A stretch of 64,000 bases of DNA from the NCBI GenBank assembly GCA_016858145.1, contig JAEHOE010000014.1:1178001-1242000 (forward strand), written 5' to 3'. Made by a program: the position numbers and the translations under genes. This document shows, in pieces, positions 34,401-47,040 of the stretch. Each line of letters opens with the position of its first letter. Position 1 is the first letter of the stretch. This stretch comes from Edaphochlamys debaryana (lineage: Eukaryota; Chlorophyta; Chlorophyceae; Chlamydomonadales). A model generated the notes under the pieces. That model saw nothing but the letters and a program-made list of their open reading frames with translations, did not search any database and had not been told where the DNA came from.

Positions 34401-37400
34401 GGGTGCAGGGGAGCACTTGAAAGTGGCGGGGTAGCATGGAAATAGGACTTGGGGGGCACAGGGGGTCGTGGGGGATCCGTGGGTCCACCTGGGCTTACCG
34501 CCCCCCCTTTCCCCTGCTCAAGCAAGCCCTGCCTGACCTGCAGACACCCAGCTGCTGAGACCACGCCTTCCTGCACGTGTCGTAGCCCCCTTGCAGATGC
34601 TGGAGGTGGCTCGAGGTGGCTGGAGCTGGCCCACAGCCCCTGGGCCTCAGGACTGGTGCCCCTGGCAGCCGAGTTGCAGCCTGGCTCTAAGCGGGGCTGG
34701 GGGCACTCTCAGGGGGTGAGCAGACTCGAGGGTACACCATTTGCAAGCAGAGCTTGGGGGCTCCATGCTGTGCGGGTGCAGGGGAGCACTTGAAAGTGGC
34801 GGGGTAGCATGGAAATAGGACTTGGGGGGCACAGGGGGTCGTGGGGGATCCGTGGGTCCACCTGGGCTTACCGCCCCCCCTTTCCCCTGCTCAAGCAAGC
34901 CCTGCCTGACCTGCAGACACCCAGCTGCTGAGACCACGCCTTCCTGCACGTGTCGTTGCCCCCTTGCAGATGCTGGAGGTGGCTCGAGGTGGCTGGAGCT
35001 GGCCCACAGCCCCTGGGCCTCAGGACTGGTGCCCCTGGCAGCCGAGTTGCAGCCTGGCTCTAAGCGGGGCTGGGGGCACTCTCAGGGGGTGAGCAGACTC
35101 GAGGGTACACCATTTGCAAGCAGAGCTTGGGGGCTCCATGCTAGTGCGGGTGCAGGGGAGCACTTGAAAGTGGCGGGGTAGCATGGAAATAGGACTTGGG
35201 GGGCACAGGGGGTCGTGGGGGATCCGTGGGTCCACCTGGGCTTACCGCCCCCCCTTTCCCCTGCTCAAGCAAGCCCTGCCTGACCTGCAGACACCCAGCT
35301 GCTGAGACCACGCCTTCCTGCACGTGTCGTAGCCCCCTTGCAGATGCTGGAGGTGGCTCGAGGTGGCTGGAGCTGGCCCACAGCCCCTGGGCCTCAGGAC
35401 TGGTGCCCCTGGCAGCCGAGTTGCAGCCTGGCTCTAAGCGGGGCTGGGGGCACTCTCAGGGGGTGAGCAGACTCGAGGGTACACCATTTGCAAGCAGAGC
35501 TTGGGGGCTCCATGCTGTGCGGGTGCAGGGGAGCACTTGAAAGTGGCGGGGTAGCATGGAAATAGGACTTGGGGGGCACAGGGGGTCGTGGGGGATCCGT
35601 GGGTCCACCTGGGCTTACCGCCCCCCCTTTCCCCTGCTCAAGCAAGCCCTGCCTGACCTGCAGACACCCAGCTGCTGAGACCACGCCTTCCTGCACGTGT
35701 CGTTGCCCCCTCGCAGATGCTGGAGGTGGCTCGAGGTGGCTGGAGCTGGCCCACAGCCCCTGGGCCTCAGGACTGGTGCCCCTGGCAGCCGAGTTGCAGC
35801 CTGGCTCTAAGCGGGGCTGGGGGCACTCTCAGGGGGTGAGCAGACTCAAGGGCACAGCATTTGTAAGCAGAGCTTGGGGTTTCCATGCTATGCGGGTGCA
35901 GGGGAGCACTTGAAAGTGGCGGGGTAGCATGGAAATAGGACTTGGGGGGCACAGGGGGTCGTGGGGGATCCGTGGGTCCACCTGGGCTTACCGCCCCCCC
36001 TTTCCCCTGCTCAAGCAAGCCCTGCCTGACCTGCAGACACCCAGCTGCTGAGACCACGCCTTCCTGCACGTGTCGTTGCCCCCTTGCAGATGCTGGAGGT
36101 GGCTCGAGGTGGCTGGAGCTGGCCCACAGCCCCTGGGCCTCAGGACTGGTGCCCCTGGCAGCCGAGTTGCAGCCTGGCTCTAAGCGGGGCTGGGGGCACT
36201 CTCAGGGGGTGAGCAGACTCGAGGGTACACCATTTGCAAGCAGAGCTTGGGGGCTCCATGCTGTGCGGGTGCAGGGGAGCACTTGAAAGTGGCGGGGTAG
36301 CATGGAAATAGGACTTGGGGGGCACAGGGGGTCGTGGGGGATCCGTGGGTCCACCTGGGCTTACCGCCCCCCCTTTCCCCTGCTCAAGCAAGCCCTGCCT
36401 GACCTGCAGACACCCAGCTGCTGAGACCACGCCTTCCTGCACGTGTCGTAGCCCCCTCGCAGATGCTGGAGGTGGCTCGAGGTGGCTGGAGCTGGCCCAC
36501 AGCCCCTGGGCCTCAGGACTGGTGCCCCTGGCAGCCGAGTTGCAGCCTGGCTCTAAGCGGGGCTGGGGGCACTCTCAAGGGGTGAGCAGACTCGAGGGTA
36601 CACCATTTGCAAGCAGAGCTTGGGGGCTCCATGCTAGTGCGGGTGCAGGGGAGCACTTGAAAGTGGCGGGGTAGCATGGAAATAGGACTTGGGGGGCACA
36701 GGGGGTCGTGGGGGATCCGTGGGTCCACCTGGGCTTACCGCCCCCCCTTTCCCCTGCTCAAGCAAGCCCTGCCTGACCTGCAGACACCCAGCTGCTGAGA
36801 CCACGCCTTCCTGCACGTGTCGTTGCCCCCTCGCAGATGCTGGAGGTGGCTCGAGGTGGCTGGAGCTGGCCCACAGCCCCTGGGCCTCAGGACTGGTGCC
36901 CCTGGCAGCCGAGTTGCAGCCTGGCTCCAGGTGGGGCTGGGGGCACTCTCAGGGGGTGAGCAGACTCGAGGGCACAGCATTTGTAAGCAGAGCTTGGGGG
37001 CTCCATGCTATGCGGGTGCAGGGGAGCACTTGAAAGTGGCGGGGTAGCATGGAAATAGGACTTGGGGGGCACAGGGGGTCGTGGGGGATCCGTGGGTCCA
37101 CCTGGGCTTACCGCCCCCCCTTTCCCCTGCTCAAGCAAGCCCTGCCTGACCTGCAGACACCCAGCTGCTGAGACCACGCCTTCCTGCACGTGTCGTTGCC
37201 CCCTTGCAGATGCTGGAGGTGGCTCGAGGTGGCTGGAGCTGGCCCACAGCCCCTGGGCCTCAGGACTGGTGCCCCTGGCAGCCGAGTTGCAGCCTGGCTC
37301 TAAGCGGGGCTGGGGGCACTCTCAGGGGGTGAGCAGACTCGAGGGTACACCATTTGCAAGCAGAGCTTGGGGGCTCCATGCTAGTGCGGGTGCAGGGGAG

Positions 37401-40400
37401 CACTTGAAAGTGGCGGGGTAGCATGGAAATAGGACTTGGGGGGCACAGGGGGTCGTGGGGGATCCGTGGGTCCACCTGGGCTTACCGCCCCCCCTTTCCC
37501 CTGCTCAAGCAAGCCCTGCCTGACCTGCAGACACCCAGCTGCTGAGACCACGCCTTCCTGCACGTGTCGTGGCCCCCTCGCAGATGCTGGAGGTGGCTCG
37601 AGGTGGCTGGAGCTGGCCCACAGCCCCTGGGCCTCAGGACTGGTGCCCCTGGCAGCCGAGTTGCAGCCTGGCTCTAAGCGGGGCTGGGGGCACTCTCAGG
37701 GGGTGAGCAGACTCGAGGGTACACCATTTTCAAGCAGAGCTTGGGGGCTCCATGCTATGCGGGTGCAGGGGAGCACTTGAAAGTGGCGGGGTAGCATGGA
37801 AATAGGACTTGGGGGGCACAGGGGGTCGTGGGGGATCCGTGGGTCCACCTGGGCTTACCGCCCCCCCTTTCCCCTGCTCAAGCAAGCCCTGCCTGACCTA
37901 CAGACACCCAGCTGCTGAGACCACGCCTTCCTGCACGTGTCGTAGCCCCCTCGCAGATGCTGGAGGTGGCTCGAGGTGGCTGGAGCTGGCCCACAGCCCC
38001 TGGGCCTCAGGACTGGTGCCCCTGGCAGCCGAGTTGCAGCCTGGCTCTAAGCGGGGCTGGGGGCACTCTCAAGGGGTGAGCAGACTCGAGGGCACAGCCA
38101 TTTGTCAAGCAGAGCTTGGGGTCTCCATGCTATGCGGGTGCAGGGGAGCACTTGAAAGTGGCGGGGTAGCATGGAAATAGGACTTGGGGGACTTGGGGGT
38201 CGTGGGGGATCCGTGGGTCCACCTGGGCTTACCGCCCCCCCTTTCCCCTGCTCAAGCAAGCCCTGCCTGACCTGCAGACACCCAGCTGCTGAGACCACGC
38301 CTTCCTGCATGTGTCGTTGCCCCCTTGCAGATGCTGGAGGTGGCTCGAGGTGGCTGGAGCTGGCCCACAGCCCCTGGGCCTCAGGACTGGTGCCCCTGGC
38401 AGCCGAGTTGCAGCCTGGCTCCAGGTGGGGCTGGGGGCACTCTCAGGGGGTGAGCAGACTCGAGGGCACAGCATTTGTAAGCAGAGCTTGGGGGCTCCAT
38501 GCTATGCGGGTGCAGGGGAGCACTTGAAAGTGGCGGGGTAGCATGGAATTAGGACTTGGGGGGCACAGGGGGTCGTGGGGGATCCGTGGGTCCACCTGGG
38601 CTTACCGCCCCCCCTTTCCCCTGCTCAAGCAAGCCCTGCCTGACCTGCAGACACCCAGCTACTGAGACCACGCCTTCCTGCACGTGTCGTTGCCCCCTTG
38701 CAGATGCTGGAGGTGGCTCAAGGTGGCTGGAGCTGGCCCACAGCCCCTGGGCCTCAGGACTGGTGCCCCTGGCAGCCGAGTTGCAGCCTGGCTCTAAGCG
38801 GGGCTGGGGGCACTCTCAGGGGGTGAGCAGACTCGAGGGTACACCATTTTCAAGCAGAGCTTGGGGGCTCCATGCTATGCGGGTGCAGGGGAGCACTTGA
38901 AAGTGGCGGGGTAGCATGAAATTAGGACTTGGGGGGCACAGGGGGTCGTGGGGGATCCGTGGGTCCACCTGGGCTTACCGCCCCCCCTTTCCCCTGCTCA
39001 AGCAAGCCCTGCCTGACCTGCAGACACCCAGCTGCTGAGACCACGCCTTCCTGCACGTGTAGTGGCCCCCTCGCAGATGCTGGAGGTGGCTCAAGGTGGC
39101 TGGAGCTGGCCCACAGCCCCTGGGCCTCAGGACTGGTGCCCCTGGCAGCCGAGTTGCAGCCTGGCTCTAAGCGGGGCTGGGGGCACTCTCAGGGGGTGAG
39201 CAGACTCGAGGGTACACCATTTTCAAGCAGAGCTTGGGGGCTCCATGCTATGCGGGTGCAGGGGAGCACTTGAAAGTGGCGGGGTAGCATGAAATTAGGA
39301 CTTGGGGGGCACAGGGGGTCGTGGGGGATCCGTGGGTCCACCTGGGCTTACCGCCCCCCCTTCCCCCTGCTCAAGCAAGCCCTGCCTGACCTACAGACAC
39401 CCAGCTGCTGAGACCACGCCTTCCTGCACGTGTCGTAGCCCCCTCGCAGATGCTGGAGGTGGCTCGAGGTGGCTGGAGCTGGCCCACAGCCCCTGGGCCT
39501 CAGGACTGGTGCCCCTGGCAGCCGAGTTGCAGCCTGGCTCTAAGCGGGGCTGGGGGCACTCTCAAGGGGTGAGCAGACTCAAGGGCACAGCATTTGTAAG
39601 CAGAGCTTGGGGTTTCCATGCTATGCGGGTGCAGGGGAGCACTTGAAAGTGGCGGGGTAGCATGGAAATAGGACTTGGGGGACTTGGGGGTCGTGGGGGA
39701 TCCGTGGGTCCACCTGGGCTTACCGCCCCCCCTTTCCCCTGCTCAAGCAAGCCCTGCCTGACCTGCAGACACCCAGCTGCTGAGACCACGCCTTCCTGCA
39801 TGTGTCGTTGCCCCCTTGCAGATGCTGGAGGTGGCTCGAGGTGGCTGGAGCTGGCCCACAGCCCCTGGGCCTCAGGACTGGTGCCCCTGGCAGCCGAGTT
39901 GCAGCCTGGCTCTAAGCGGGGCTGGGGGCACTCTCAGGGGGTGAGCAGACTCGAGGGTACACCATTTGCAAGCAGAGCTTGGGGTTTCCATGCTGTGCGG
40001 GTGCAGGGGAGCACTTGAAAGTGGCGGGGTAGCATGGAAATAGGACTTGGGGGGCACAAGGGGTCGTGGGGGATCCGTGGGTTCACCTGGGCTTACCGCC
40101 CTCCCTTTCCCCTGCTCAAGCAAGCCCTGCCTGACCTACAGACACCCAGCTGCTGAGACCACGCCTTCCTGCACGTGTCGTTGCCCCCTTGCAGATGCTG
40201 GAGGTGGCTCAAGGTGGCTGGAGCTGGCCCACAGCCCCTGGGCCTCAGGACTGGTGCCCCTGGCAGCCGAGTTGCAGCCTGGCTCTAAGCGGGGCTGGGG
40301 GCAATCTCAAGGGGTGAGCACACTCAAGGGCACAGCATTTGTAAGCAGAGCTTGGGGTTTCCATGCTGTGCGGGTGCAGGGGAGCACTTGAAAGTGGCGG

Positions 40401-43400
40401 GGTAGCATGGAAATAGGACTTGGGGGGCACAGGGGGTCGTGGGGGATCCGTGGGTCCACCTGGGCTTACCGCCCCCCCTTTCCCCTGCTCAAGCAAGCCC
40501 TGCCTGACCTGCAGACACCCAGCTGCTGAGACCACGCCTTCCTGCACGTGTCGTTGCCCCCTCGCAGATGCTGGAGGTGGCTCGAGGTGGCTGGAGCTGG
40601 CCCACAGCCCCTGGGCCTCAGGACTGGTGCCCCTGGCAGCCGAGTTGCAGCCTGGCTCTAAGCGGGGCTGGGGGCACTCTCAGGGGGTGAGCAGACTCGA
40701 GGGTACACCATTTCAAGCAGAGCTTGGGGGCTCCATGCTGTGCGGGTGCAGGGGAGCACTTGAAAGTGGCGGGGTAGCATGGAAATAGGACTTGGGGGGC
40801 ACAAGGGGTCGTGGGGGATCCGTGGGTCCACCTGGGCTTACCGCCCTCCCTTTCCCCTGCTCAAGCAAGCCCTGCCTGACCTACAGACACCCAGCTGCTG
40901 AGACCACGCCTTCCTGCACGTGTAGTGGCCCCCTCGCAGATGCTGGAGGTGGCTCAAGGTGGCTGGAGCTGGCCCACAGCCCCTGGGCCTCAGGACTGGT
41001 GCCCCTGGCAGCCGAGTTGCAGCCTGGCTCTAAGCGGGGCTGGGGGCACTCTCAGGGGGTGAGCAGACTCGAGGGTACACCATTTTCAAGCAGAGCTTGG
41101 GGGCTCCATGCTATGCGGGTGCAGGGGAGCACTTGAAAGTGGCGGGGTAGCATGGAAATAGGACTTGGGGGGCACAGGGGGTCGTGGGGGATCCGTGGGT
41201 CCACCTGGGCTTGCCGCCCCCCCTTTCCCCTGCTCAAGCAAGCCCTGCCTGACCTGCAGACACCCAGCTGCTGAGACCACGCCTTCCTGCACGTGTCGTA
41301 GCCCCCTCGCAGATGCTGGAGGTGGCGCGAGGTGGCTGGAGCTGGCCCACAGCCCCTGGGCCTCAGGACTGGTGCCCCTGGCAGCCGAGTTGCAGCCTGG
41401 CTCTAAGCGGGGCTGGGGGCACTCTCAGGGGGTGAGCAGACTCGAGGGTACACCATTTTCAAGCAGAGCTTGGGGGCTCCATGCTGTGCGGGTGCAGGGG
41501 AGCACTTGAAAGTGGCGGGGTAGCATGGAAATAGGACTTGGGGGGCACAAGGGGTCGTGGGGGATCCGTGGGTCCACCTGGGCTTACCGCCCTCCCTTTC
41601 CCCTGCTCAAGCAAGCCCTGCCTGACCTACAGACACCCAGCTGCTGAGACCACGCCTTCCTGCACGTGTAGTGGCCCCCTCGCAGATGCTGGAGGTGGCT
41701 CAAGGTGGCTGGAGCTGGCCCACAGCCCCTGGGCCTCAGGACTGGTGCCCCTGGCAGCCGAGTTGCAGCCTGGCTCTAAGCGGGGCTGGGGGCACTCTCA
41801 GGGGGTGAGCAGACTCGAGGGTACACCATTTGCAAGCAGAGCTTGGGGGCTCCATGCTATGCGGGTGCAGGGGAGCACTTGAAAGTGGCGGGGTAGCATG
41901 GAAATAGGACTTGGGGGGCACAGGGGGTCGTGGGGGATCCGTGGGTCCACCTGGGCTTACCGCCCTCCCTTTCCCCTGCTCAAGCAAGCCCTGCCTGACC
42001 TACAGACACCCAGCTGCTGAGACCACGCCTTCCTGCACGTGTAGTGGCCCCCTCGCAGATGCTGGAGGTGGCTCAAGGTGGCTGGAGCTGGCCCACAGCC
42101 CCTGGGCCTCAGGACTGGTGCCCCTGGCAGCCGAGTTGCAGCCTGGCTCTAAGCGGGGCTGGGGGCACTCTCAGGGGGTGAGCAGACTCGAGGGTACACC
42201 ATTTTCAAGCAGAGCTTGGGGGCTCCATGCTATGCGGGTGCAGGGGAGCACTTGAAAGTGGCGGGGGTAGCATGGAAATAGGACTTGGGGGGCACAGGGG
42301 GTCGTGGGGGATCCGTGGGTCCACCTGGGCTTACCGCCCCCCCTTTCCCCTGCTCAAGCAAGCCCTGCCTGACCTGCAGACACCCAGCTGCTGAGACCAC
42401 GCCTTCCTGCACGTGTCGTTGCCCCCTCGCAGATGCTGGAGGTGGCTCGAGGTGGCTGGAGCTGGCCCACAGCCCCTGGGCCTCAGGACTGGTGCCCCTG
42501 GCAGCCGAGTTGCAGCCTGGCTCTAAGCGGGGCTGGGGGCACTCTCAGGGGGTGAGCAGACTCGAGGGTACACCATTTTCAAGCAGAGCTTGGGGGCTCC
42601 ATGCTGTGCGGGTGCAGGGGAGCACTTGAAAGTGGCGGGGTAGCATGGAATTAGGACTTGGGGGGCACAAGGGGTCGTGGGGGATCCGTGGGTCCACCTG
42701 GGCTTACCGCCCTCCCTTTCCCCTGCTCAAGCAAGCCCTGCCTGACCTACAGACACCCAGCTGCTGAGACCACGCCTTCCTGCACGTGTAGTGGCCCCCT
42801 CGCAGATGCTGGAGGTGGCTCAAGGTGGCTGGAGCTGGCCCACAGCCCCTGGGCCTCAGGACTGGTGCCCCTGGCAGCCGAGTTGCAGCCTGGCTCTAAG
42901 CGGGGCTGGGGGCACTCTCAGGGGGTGAGCAGACTCGAGGGTACACCATTTTCAAGCAGAGCTTGGGGGCTCCATGCTATGCGGGTGCAGGGGAGCACTT
43001 GAAAGTGGCGGGGGTAGCATGGAAATAGGACTTGGGGGGCACAGGGGGTCGTGGGGGATCCGTGGGTCCACCTGGGCTTACCGCCCTCCCTTTCCCCTGC
43101 TCAAGCAAGCCCTGCCTGACCTACAGACACCCAGCTGCTGAGACCACGCCTTCCTGCACGTGTAGTGGCCCCCTCGCAGATGCTGGAGGTGGCTCAAGGT
43201 GGCTGGAGCTGGCCCACAGCCCCTGGGCCTCAGGACTGGTGCCCCTGGCAGCCGAGTTGCAGCCTGGCTCTAAGCGGGGCTGGGGGCACTCTCAGGGGGT
43301 GAGCAGACTCGAGGGTACACCATTTTCAAGCAGAGCTTGGGGGGCTCCATGCTATGCGGGTGCAGGGGAGCACTTGAAAGTGGCGGGGTAGCATGGAAAT

Positions 43401-43405
43401 AGGAC

Positions 43406-45270
43406 TTGGAGGGCACAGGGGGTCGTGGGGGATCCGTGGGTCCACCTGGGCTTGCCGCCCCCCCTTTCCCCTGCTCAAGCAAGCCCTGCCTGACCTGCAG
43501 ACACCCAGCTGCTGAGACCACGCCTTCCTGCACGTGTCGTAGCCCCCTCGCAGATGCTGGAGGTGGCTCGAGGTGGCTGGAGCCGGCCCACAGCCACTGG
43601 GCCTCAGGACTGGTGCCCCTGGCAGCCAAGTTGCAGCCTGGCTCTAAGCGGGGCTGGGGGCAATCTCAAGGGGTGAGCAGACTCGAGGGTACACCATTTG
43701 CAAGCAGAGCTTGGGGGCTCCATGCTGTGCGGGTGCAGGGGAGCACTTGAAAGTGGCGGGGTAGCATGGAAATAGGACTTGGGGGGCACAGGGGGTCGTG
43801 GGGGATCCGTGGGTCCACCTGGGCTTACCGCCCTCCCTTTCCCCTGCTCAAGCAAGCCCTGCCTGACCTACAGACACCCAGCTGCTGAGACCACGCCTTC
43901 CTGCACGTGTAGTGGCCCCCTCGCAGATGCTGGAGGTGGCTCAAGGTGGCTGGAGCTGGCCCACAGCCCCTGGGCCTCAGGACTGGTGCCCCTGGCAGCC
44001 GAGTTGCAGCCTGGCTCTAAGCGGGGCTGGGGGCACTCTCAGGGGGTGAGCAGACTCGAGGGTACACCATTTTCAAGCAGAGCTTGGGGGCTCCATGCTA
44101 TGCGGGTGCAGGGGAGCACTTGAAAGTGGCGGGGTAGCATGGAAATAGGACTTGGAGGGCACAGGGGGTCGTGGGGGATCCGTGGGTCCACCTGGGCTTG
44201 CCGCCCCCCCTTTCCCCTGCTCAAGCAAGCCCTGCCTGACCTGCAGACACCCAGCTGCTGAGACCACGCCTTCCTGCACGTGTCGTAGCCCCCTCGCAGA
44301 TGCTGGAGGTGGCTCGAGGTGGCTGGAGCCGGCCCACAGCCACTGGGCCTCAGGACTGGTGCCCCTGGCAGCCGAGTTGCAGCCTGGCTCTAAGCGGGGC
44401 TGGGGGCAATCTCAAGGGGTGAGCAGACTCGAGGGTACACCATTTGCAAGCAGAGCTTGGGGGCTCCATGCTGTGCGGGTGCAGGGGAGCACTTGAAAGT
44501 GGCGGGGTAGCATGGAAATAGGACTTGGGGGGCACAGGGGGTCGTGGGGGATCCGTGGGTCCACCTGGGCTTACCGCCCTCCCTTTCCCCTGCTCAAGCA
44601 AGCCCTGCCTGACCTACAGACACCCAGCTGCTGAGACCAAGCCTTCCTGCACGTGTAGTGGCCCCCTCGCAGATGCTGGAGGTGGCTCAAGGTGGCTGGA
44701 GCTGGCCCACAGCCCCTGGGCCTCAGGACTGGTGCCCCTGGCAGCCGAGTTGCAGCCTGGCTCTAAGCGGGGCTGGGGGCACTCTCAGGGGGTGAGCAGA
44801 CTCGAGGGTACACCATTTTCAAGCAGAGCTTGGGGGCTCCATGCTATGCGGGTGCAGGGGAGCACTTGAAAGTGGCGGGGTAGCATGGAAATAGGACTTG
44901 GGGGGCACAGGGGGTCGTGGGGGATCCGTGGGTCCACCTGGGCTTGCCGCCCCCCCTTTCCCCTGCTCAAGCAAGCCCTGCCTGACCTGCAGACACCCAG
45001 CTGCTGAGACCACGCCTTCCTGCACGTGTCGTAGCCCCCTCGCAGATGCTGGAGGTGGCTCGAGGTGGCTGGAGCCAGCCCACAGCCACTGGGCCTCAGG
45101 ACTGGTGCCCCTGGCAGCCGAGTTGCAGCCTGGCTCTAAGCGGGGCTGGGGGCAATCTCAAGGGGTGAGCAGACTCGAGGGTACACCATTTGCAAGCAGA
45201 GCTTGGGGGCTCCATGCTGTGCGGGTGCAGGGGAGCACTTGAAAGTGGCGGGGTAGCATGGAAATAGGAC
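43406..45270. repeat. Dimeric higher-order units at the right end of the satellite
   Basis: Two unit types alternate with a period of about 746 bp. The type at 43406, 44152 and 44898 has GCAATCTC and an AGCCACTGGG variant (AGCC[GA]G before CCCAC). The type at 43779 and 44525 has TAGTGGCC and CATTTTCAAG. This is a local two-monomer repeat next to the array edge. Confidence 0.7.
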
Positions 45271-45418
45271 TTGGGGGGCACAGGGGGTCGTGGGGGATCC
45301 GTGGGTCCACCTGGGCTTACCGCCCCCCCTTTCCCCTGCTCAAGCAAGCCCTGCCTGACCTACAGACACCCAGCTGCTGAGACCACGCCTTCGTGCACGT
45401 GTCGTTGCCCCCTCGCAG

Positions 45419-46241
45419 GTTGTGTGTAAGAGGAAAGGGGGAGAAGGGGAAGCCAGGAAGCATGAGAGATGGAAGGGATCGACTGGGCGAATGGATAATG
45501 GGATTGTGCAGGGAGGGGAAGAGGCATGAAATGGATGGGGTGGAGGGCGGGGGTGTAAGAGAGGAGGGCAGAAGAGAGGAGGGGACAAGGGGAGGAGGGG
45601 GAGCAGGGGAAGGCAGGGGAGGGATTAAGGGGAAGCAAGGGGGACTAAGGGGTGAAAGCATGGGTTAGTGTTGTTGGGCCAATCCTGGACCGAGAGCTGC
45701 AACCTTATCTTGCCCAAACCCAAAGATTTACAAGACATCGAAGTTGTTTTTGGCAGTTTGTGGCTCGTGACTTCTGCCAGACAAACCCATGCAACAAGTT
45801 GTGCAAGCTGTTGCCCAACTCAACTCATCAGCAATTGCTGCACAAGTAGTTTTCGCTCTACATTGCACACTGTGCAGCCTCACGTTGCCCAGGGCCGAAG
45901 CTGGCTTGGTTGTAGCACACTTGCCATTCCGAGGACTGTCTCGCACCATGGGGGCGCCCTGCCGGTGGGGCTGGCATTCGGACGTATTCGAAGTGCTCTC
46001 TATGACCTCTGCTAGCACTCGCATGTGCGGCTTAGGTTGAGAGCTCTCAAAGCAGAGCAATCTACAGTCGTTTTCGCCAAACCGCTCTAGGCTCTCGTTC
46101 TGCTTGTCTGTCGCTATCGCGTCGCGATGTAGGACTACCTCGCGCTTGAACTCGGCGGATCCTGAAAGTTCGGGGCTTGAGGTTCAAGCATCTCGCGCGC
46201 CCCGCTGCTACCACCACAGGCCTGCTTCGCCTGCCCCCAGC
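45419..46241. other. Non-coding flank right of the satellite
   Basis: A purine-rich stretch (GGGGAGGAGGGG type, about 45420-45650) is followed by lower-GC unique sequence. No ORF with recognisable features was found, and no direct repeat marking the array edge. Confidence 0.4.
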
Positions 46242-47030
46242 ATGGTGCACGCTTACCTTCCTGGGCTTGGAGCTGCTGCGGGCACGTCGGTCGCGGACTC
46301 CGCAAGCATCTCGCGCGATGCTGATGCTGGAATCGCGTCGCAAGCTGACGGGGTCGCTGCGACCTCGCGCGGCGCTTTTGTGCAGCCGCGCGACATCCGC
46401 ACCGTGGAGAGCGGCGAGCTCCCGCTCGCTCAGTCAGGGGCGCTGAGGGCAATGCCAATGCTTCTCCTGGTGCAAGGCCCAGCTGGGCCAACCGCGGCGC
46501 TCCCACTACACGGCTTCGTGGGCCCACACCAGCTGTGCTGGCTGAGCAGCAGCGGGCTGCTGTGGACGGAGGTGTACCATCCACTGCTGCCAAGTGGCCA
46601 GGTCTTCCGGGACCAGTTATTCCAGCTCCAAGTTGGCCCTTTCTTTGAGGTGCTTCCTGGGCTCTACACCTACAACCTGGTGCCTTCACCAGTGCCCTTC
46701 GCCATGGAGCACATCATCCCTGTGCTGGGAGTGGTCCAGCTGGACCAGGCAGGCCAAGTGCTGGACAACATCCAAACACACCACCTGCAAAGAGAGGAGA
46801 CTGTCTCTGCCTCTGAGGAGAGCCGCACTTCAAGGGACAATGACTCCCAGCTGGACATCCCAGAGCATGACCCTCAGGAGGTAGATGACCCCAGGGAAAC
46901 CACCTCTGCCCAGAGCATGGACCACTCCTCTGGAGACAACCTGGAGCTGGAGAGCACTGAGGAGGTGTCAATCTCCTGGATGATGGAGAGCAGAGTGTCA
47001 TCTCCCTCCCCTTCAGTGGGGTCATGCTAG
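46242..47030 (+). CDS. Hypothetical protein (262 aa), unrecognised
   Basis: The frame runs from ATG 46242 to TAG at 47028-47030; the same frame is open upstream without an ATG. The N-terminal 60 or so residues are Ala/Ser-rich. A central part with aromatic and hydrophobic residues (LSSSGLLWTEVYHPLLPSG, GLYTYNLVPSPVPFAMEHII) may fold. The last 80 residues are acidic and Ser/Thr-rich. Codon use is much less GC-biased than in the neighbouring genes, suggesting a mobile-element or otherwise foreign origin rather than an ordinary host gene. No intron, known domain, or polyadenylation signal was identified. It may be a chance ORF. Confidence 0.35.
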   Translation: MVHAYLPGLGAAAGTSVADSASISRDADAGIASQADGVAATSRGAFVQPRDIRTVESGELPLAQSGALRAMPMLLLVQGPAGPTAALPLHGFVGPHQLCWLSSSGLLWTEVYHPLLPSGQVFRDQLFQLQVGPFFEVLPGLYTYNLVPSPVPFAMEHIIPVLGVVQLDQAGQVLDNIQTHHLQREETVSASEESRTSRDNDSQLDIPEHDPQEVDDPRETTSAQSMDHSSGDNLELESTEEVSISWMMESRVSSPSPSVGSC

Positions 47031-47040
47031 GAGCAGACGC

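Larger units (their letters stand above)
21654..45418. repeat. Satellite array of 372-373 bp units, about 64 copies
   Basis: Head-to-tail repeats of about 373 bp span 23.8 kb (63.7 units). The left edge is GGGCACTCTC at about 21654 and the right edge is CCCCCTCGCAG ending at 45418, so the array does not contain a whole number of units. Landmarks in each unit are GGACTTGGGGGG, GGGGGATCCGTGGG, CCAGCTGCTGAGACC and GCAGATGCTGGAGGTGGC. Units are highly similar and differ at a few positions: GTTTCCATG or GGCTCCATG, TCGTAG or TCGTTG or TAGTGG, and a one-base deletion (GCCCCTCGC versus GCCCCCTCGC) giving 372-bp units. Frames of 114, 100 or 89 codons recur in each unit on both strands only because the unit lacks stops. 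Confidence 0.95.

Noticed and set aside
21775..45244. Dozens of 83-114 codon ORFs on both strands across the satellite
   Set aside because: They recur with the 373-bp period, occur on both strands at once, and are shifted by the one-base unit-length variants. They reflect a stop-poor repeat, not a gene family.
21654..45418. CRISPR-like array
   Set aside because: Units are 373 bp with no short repeat/unique spacer alternation, and the genome is eukaryotic.
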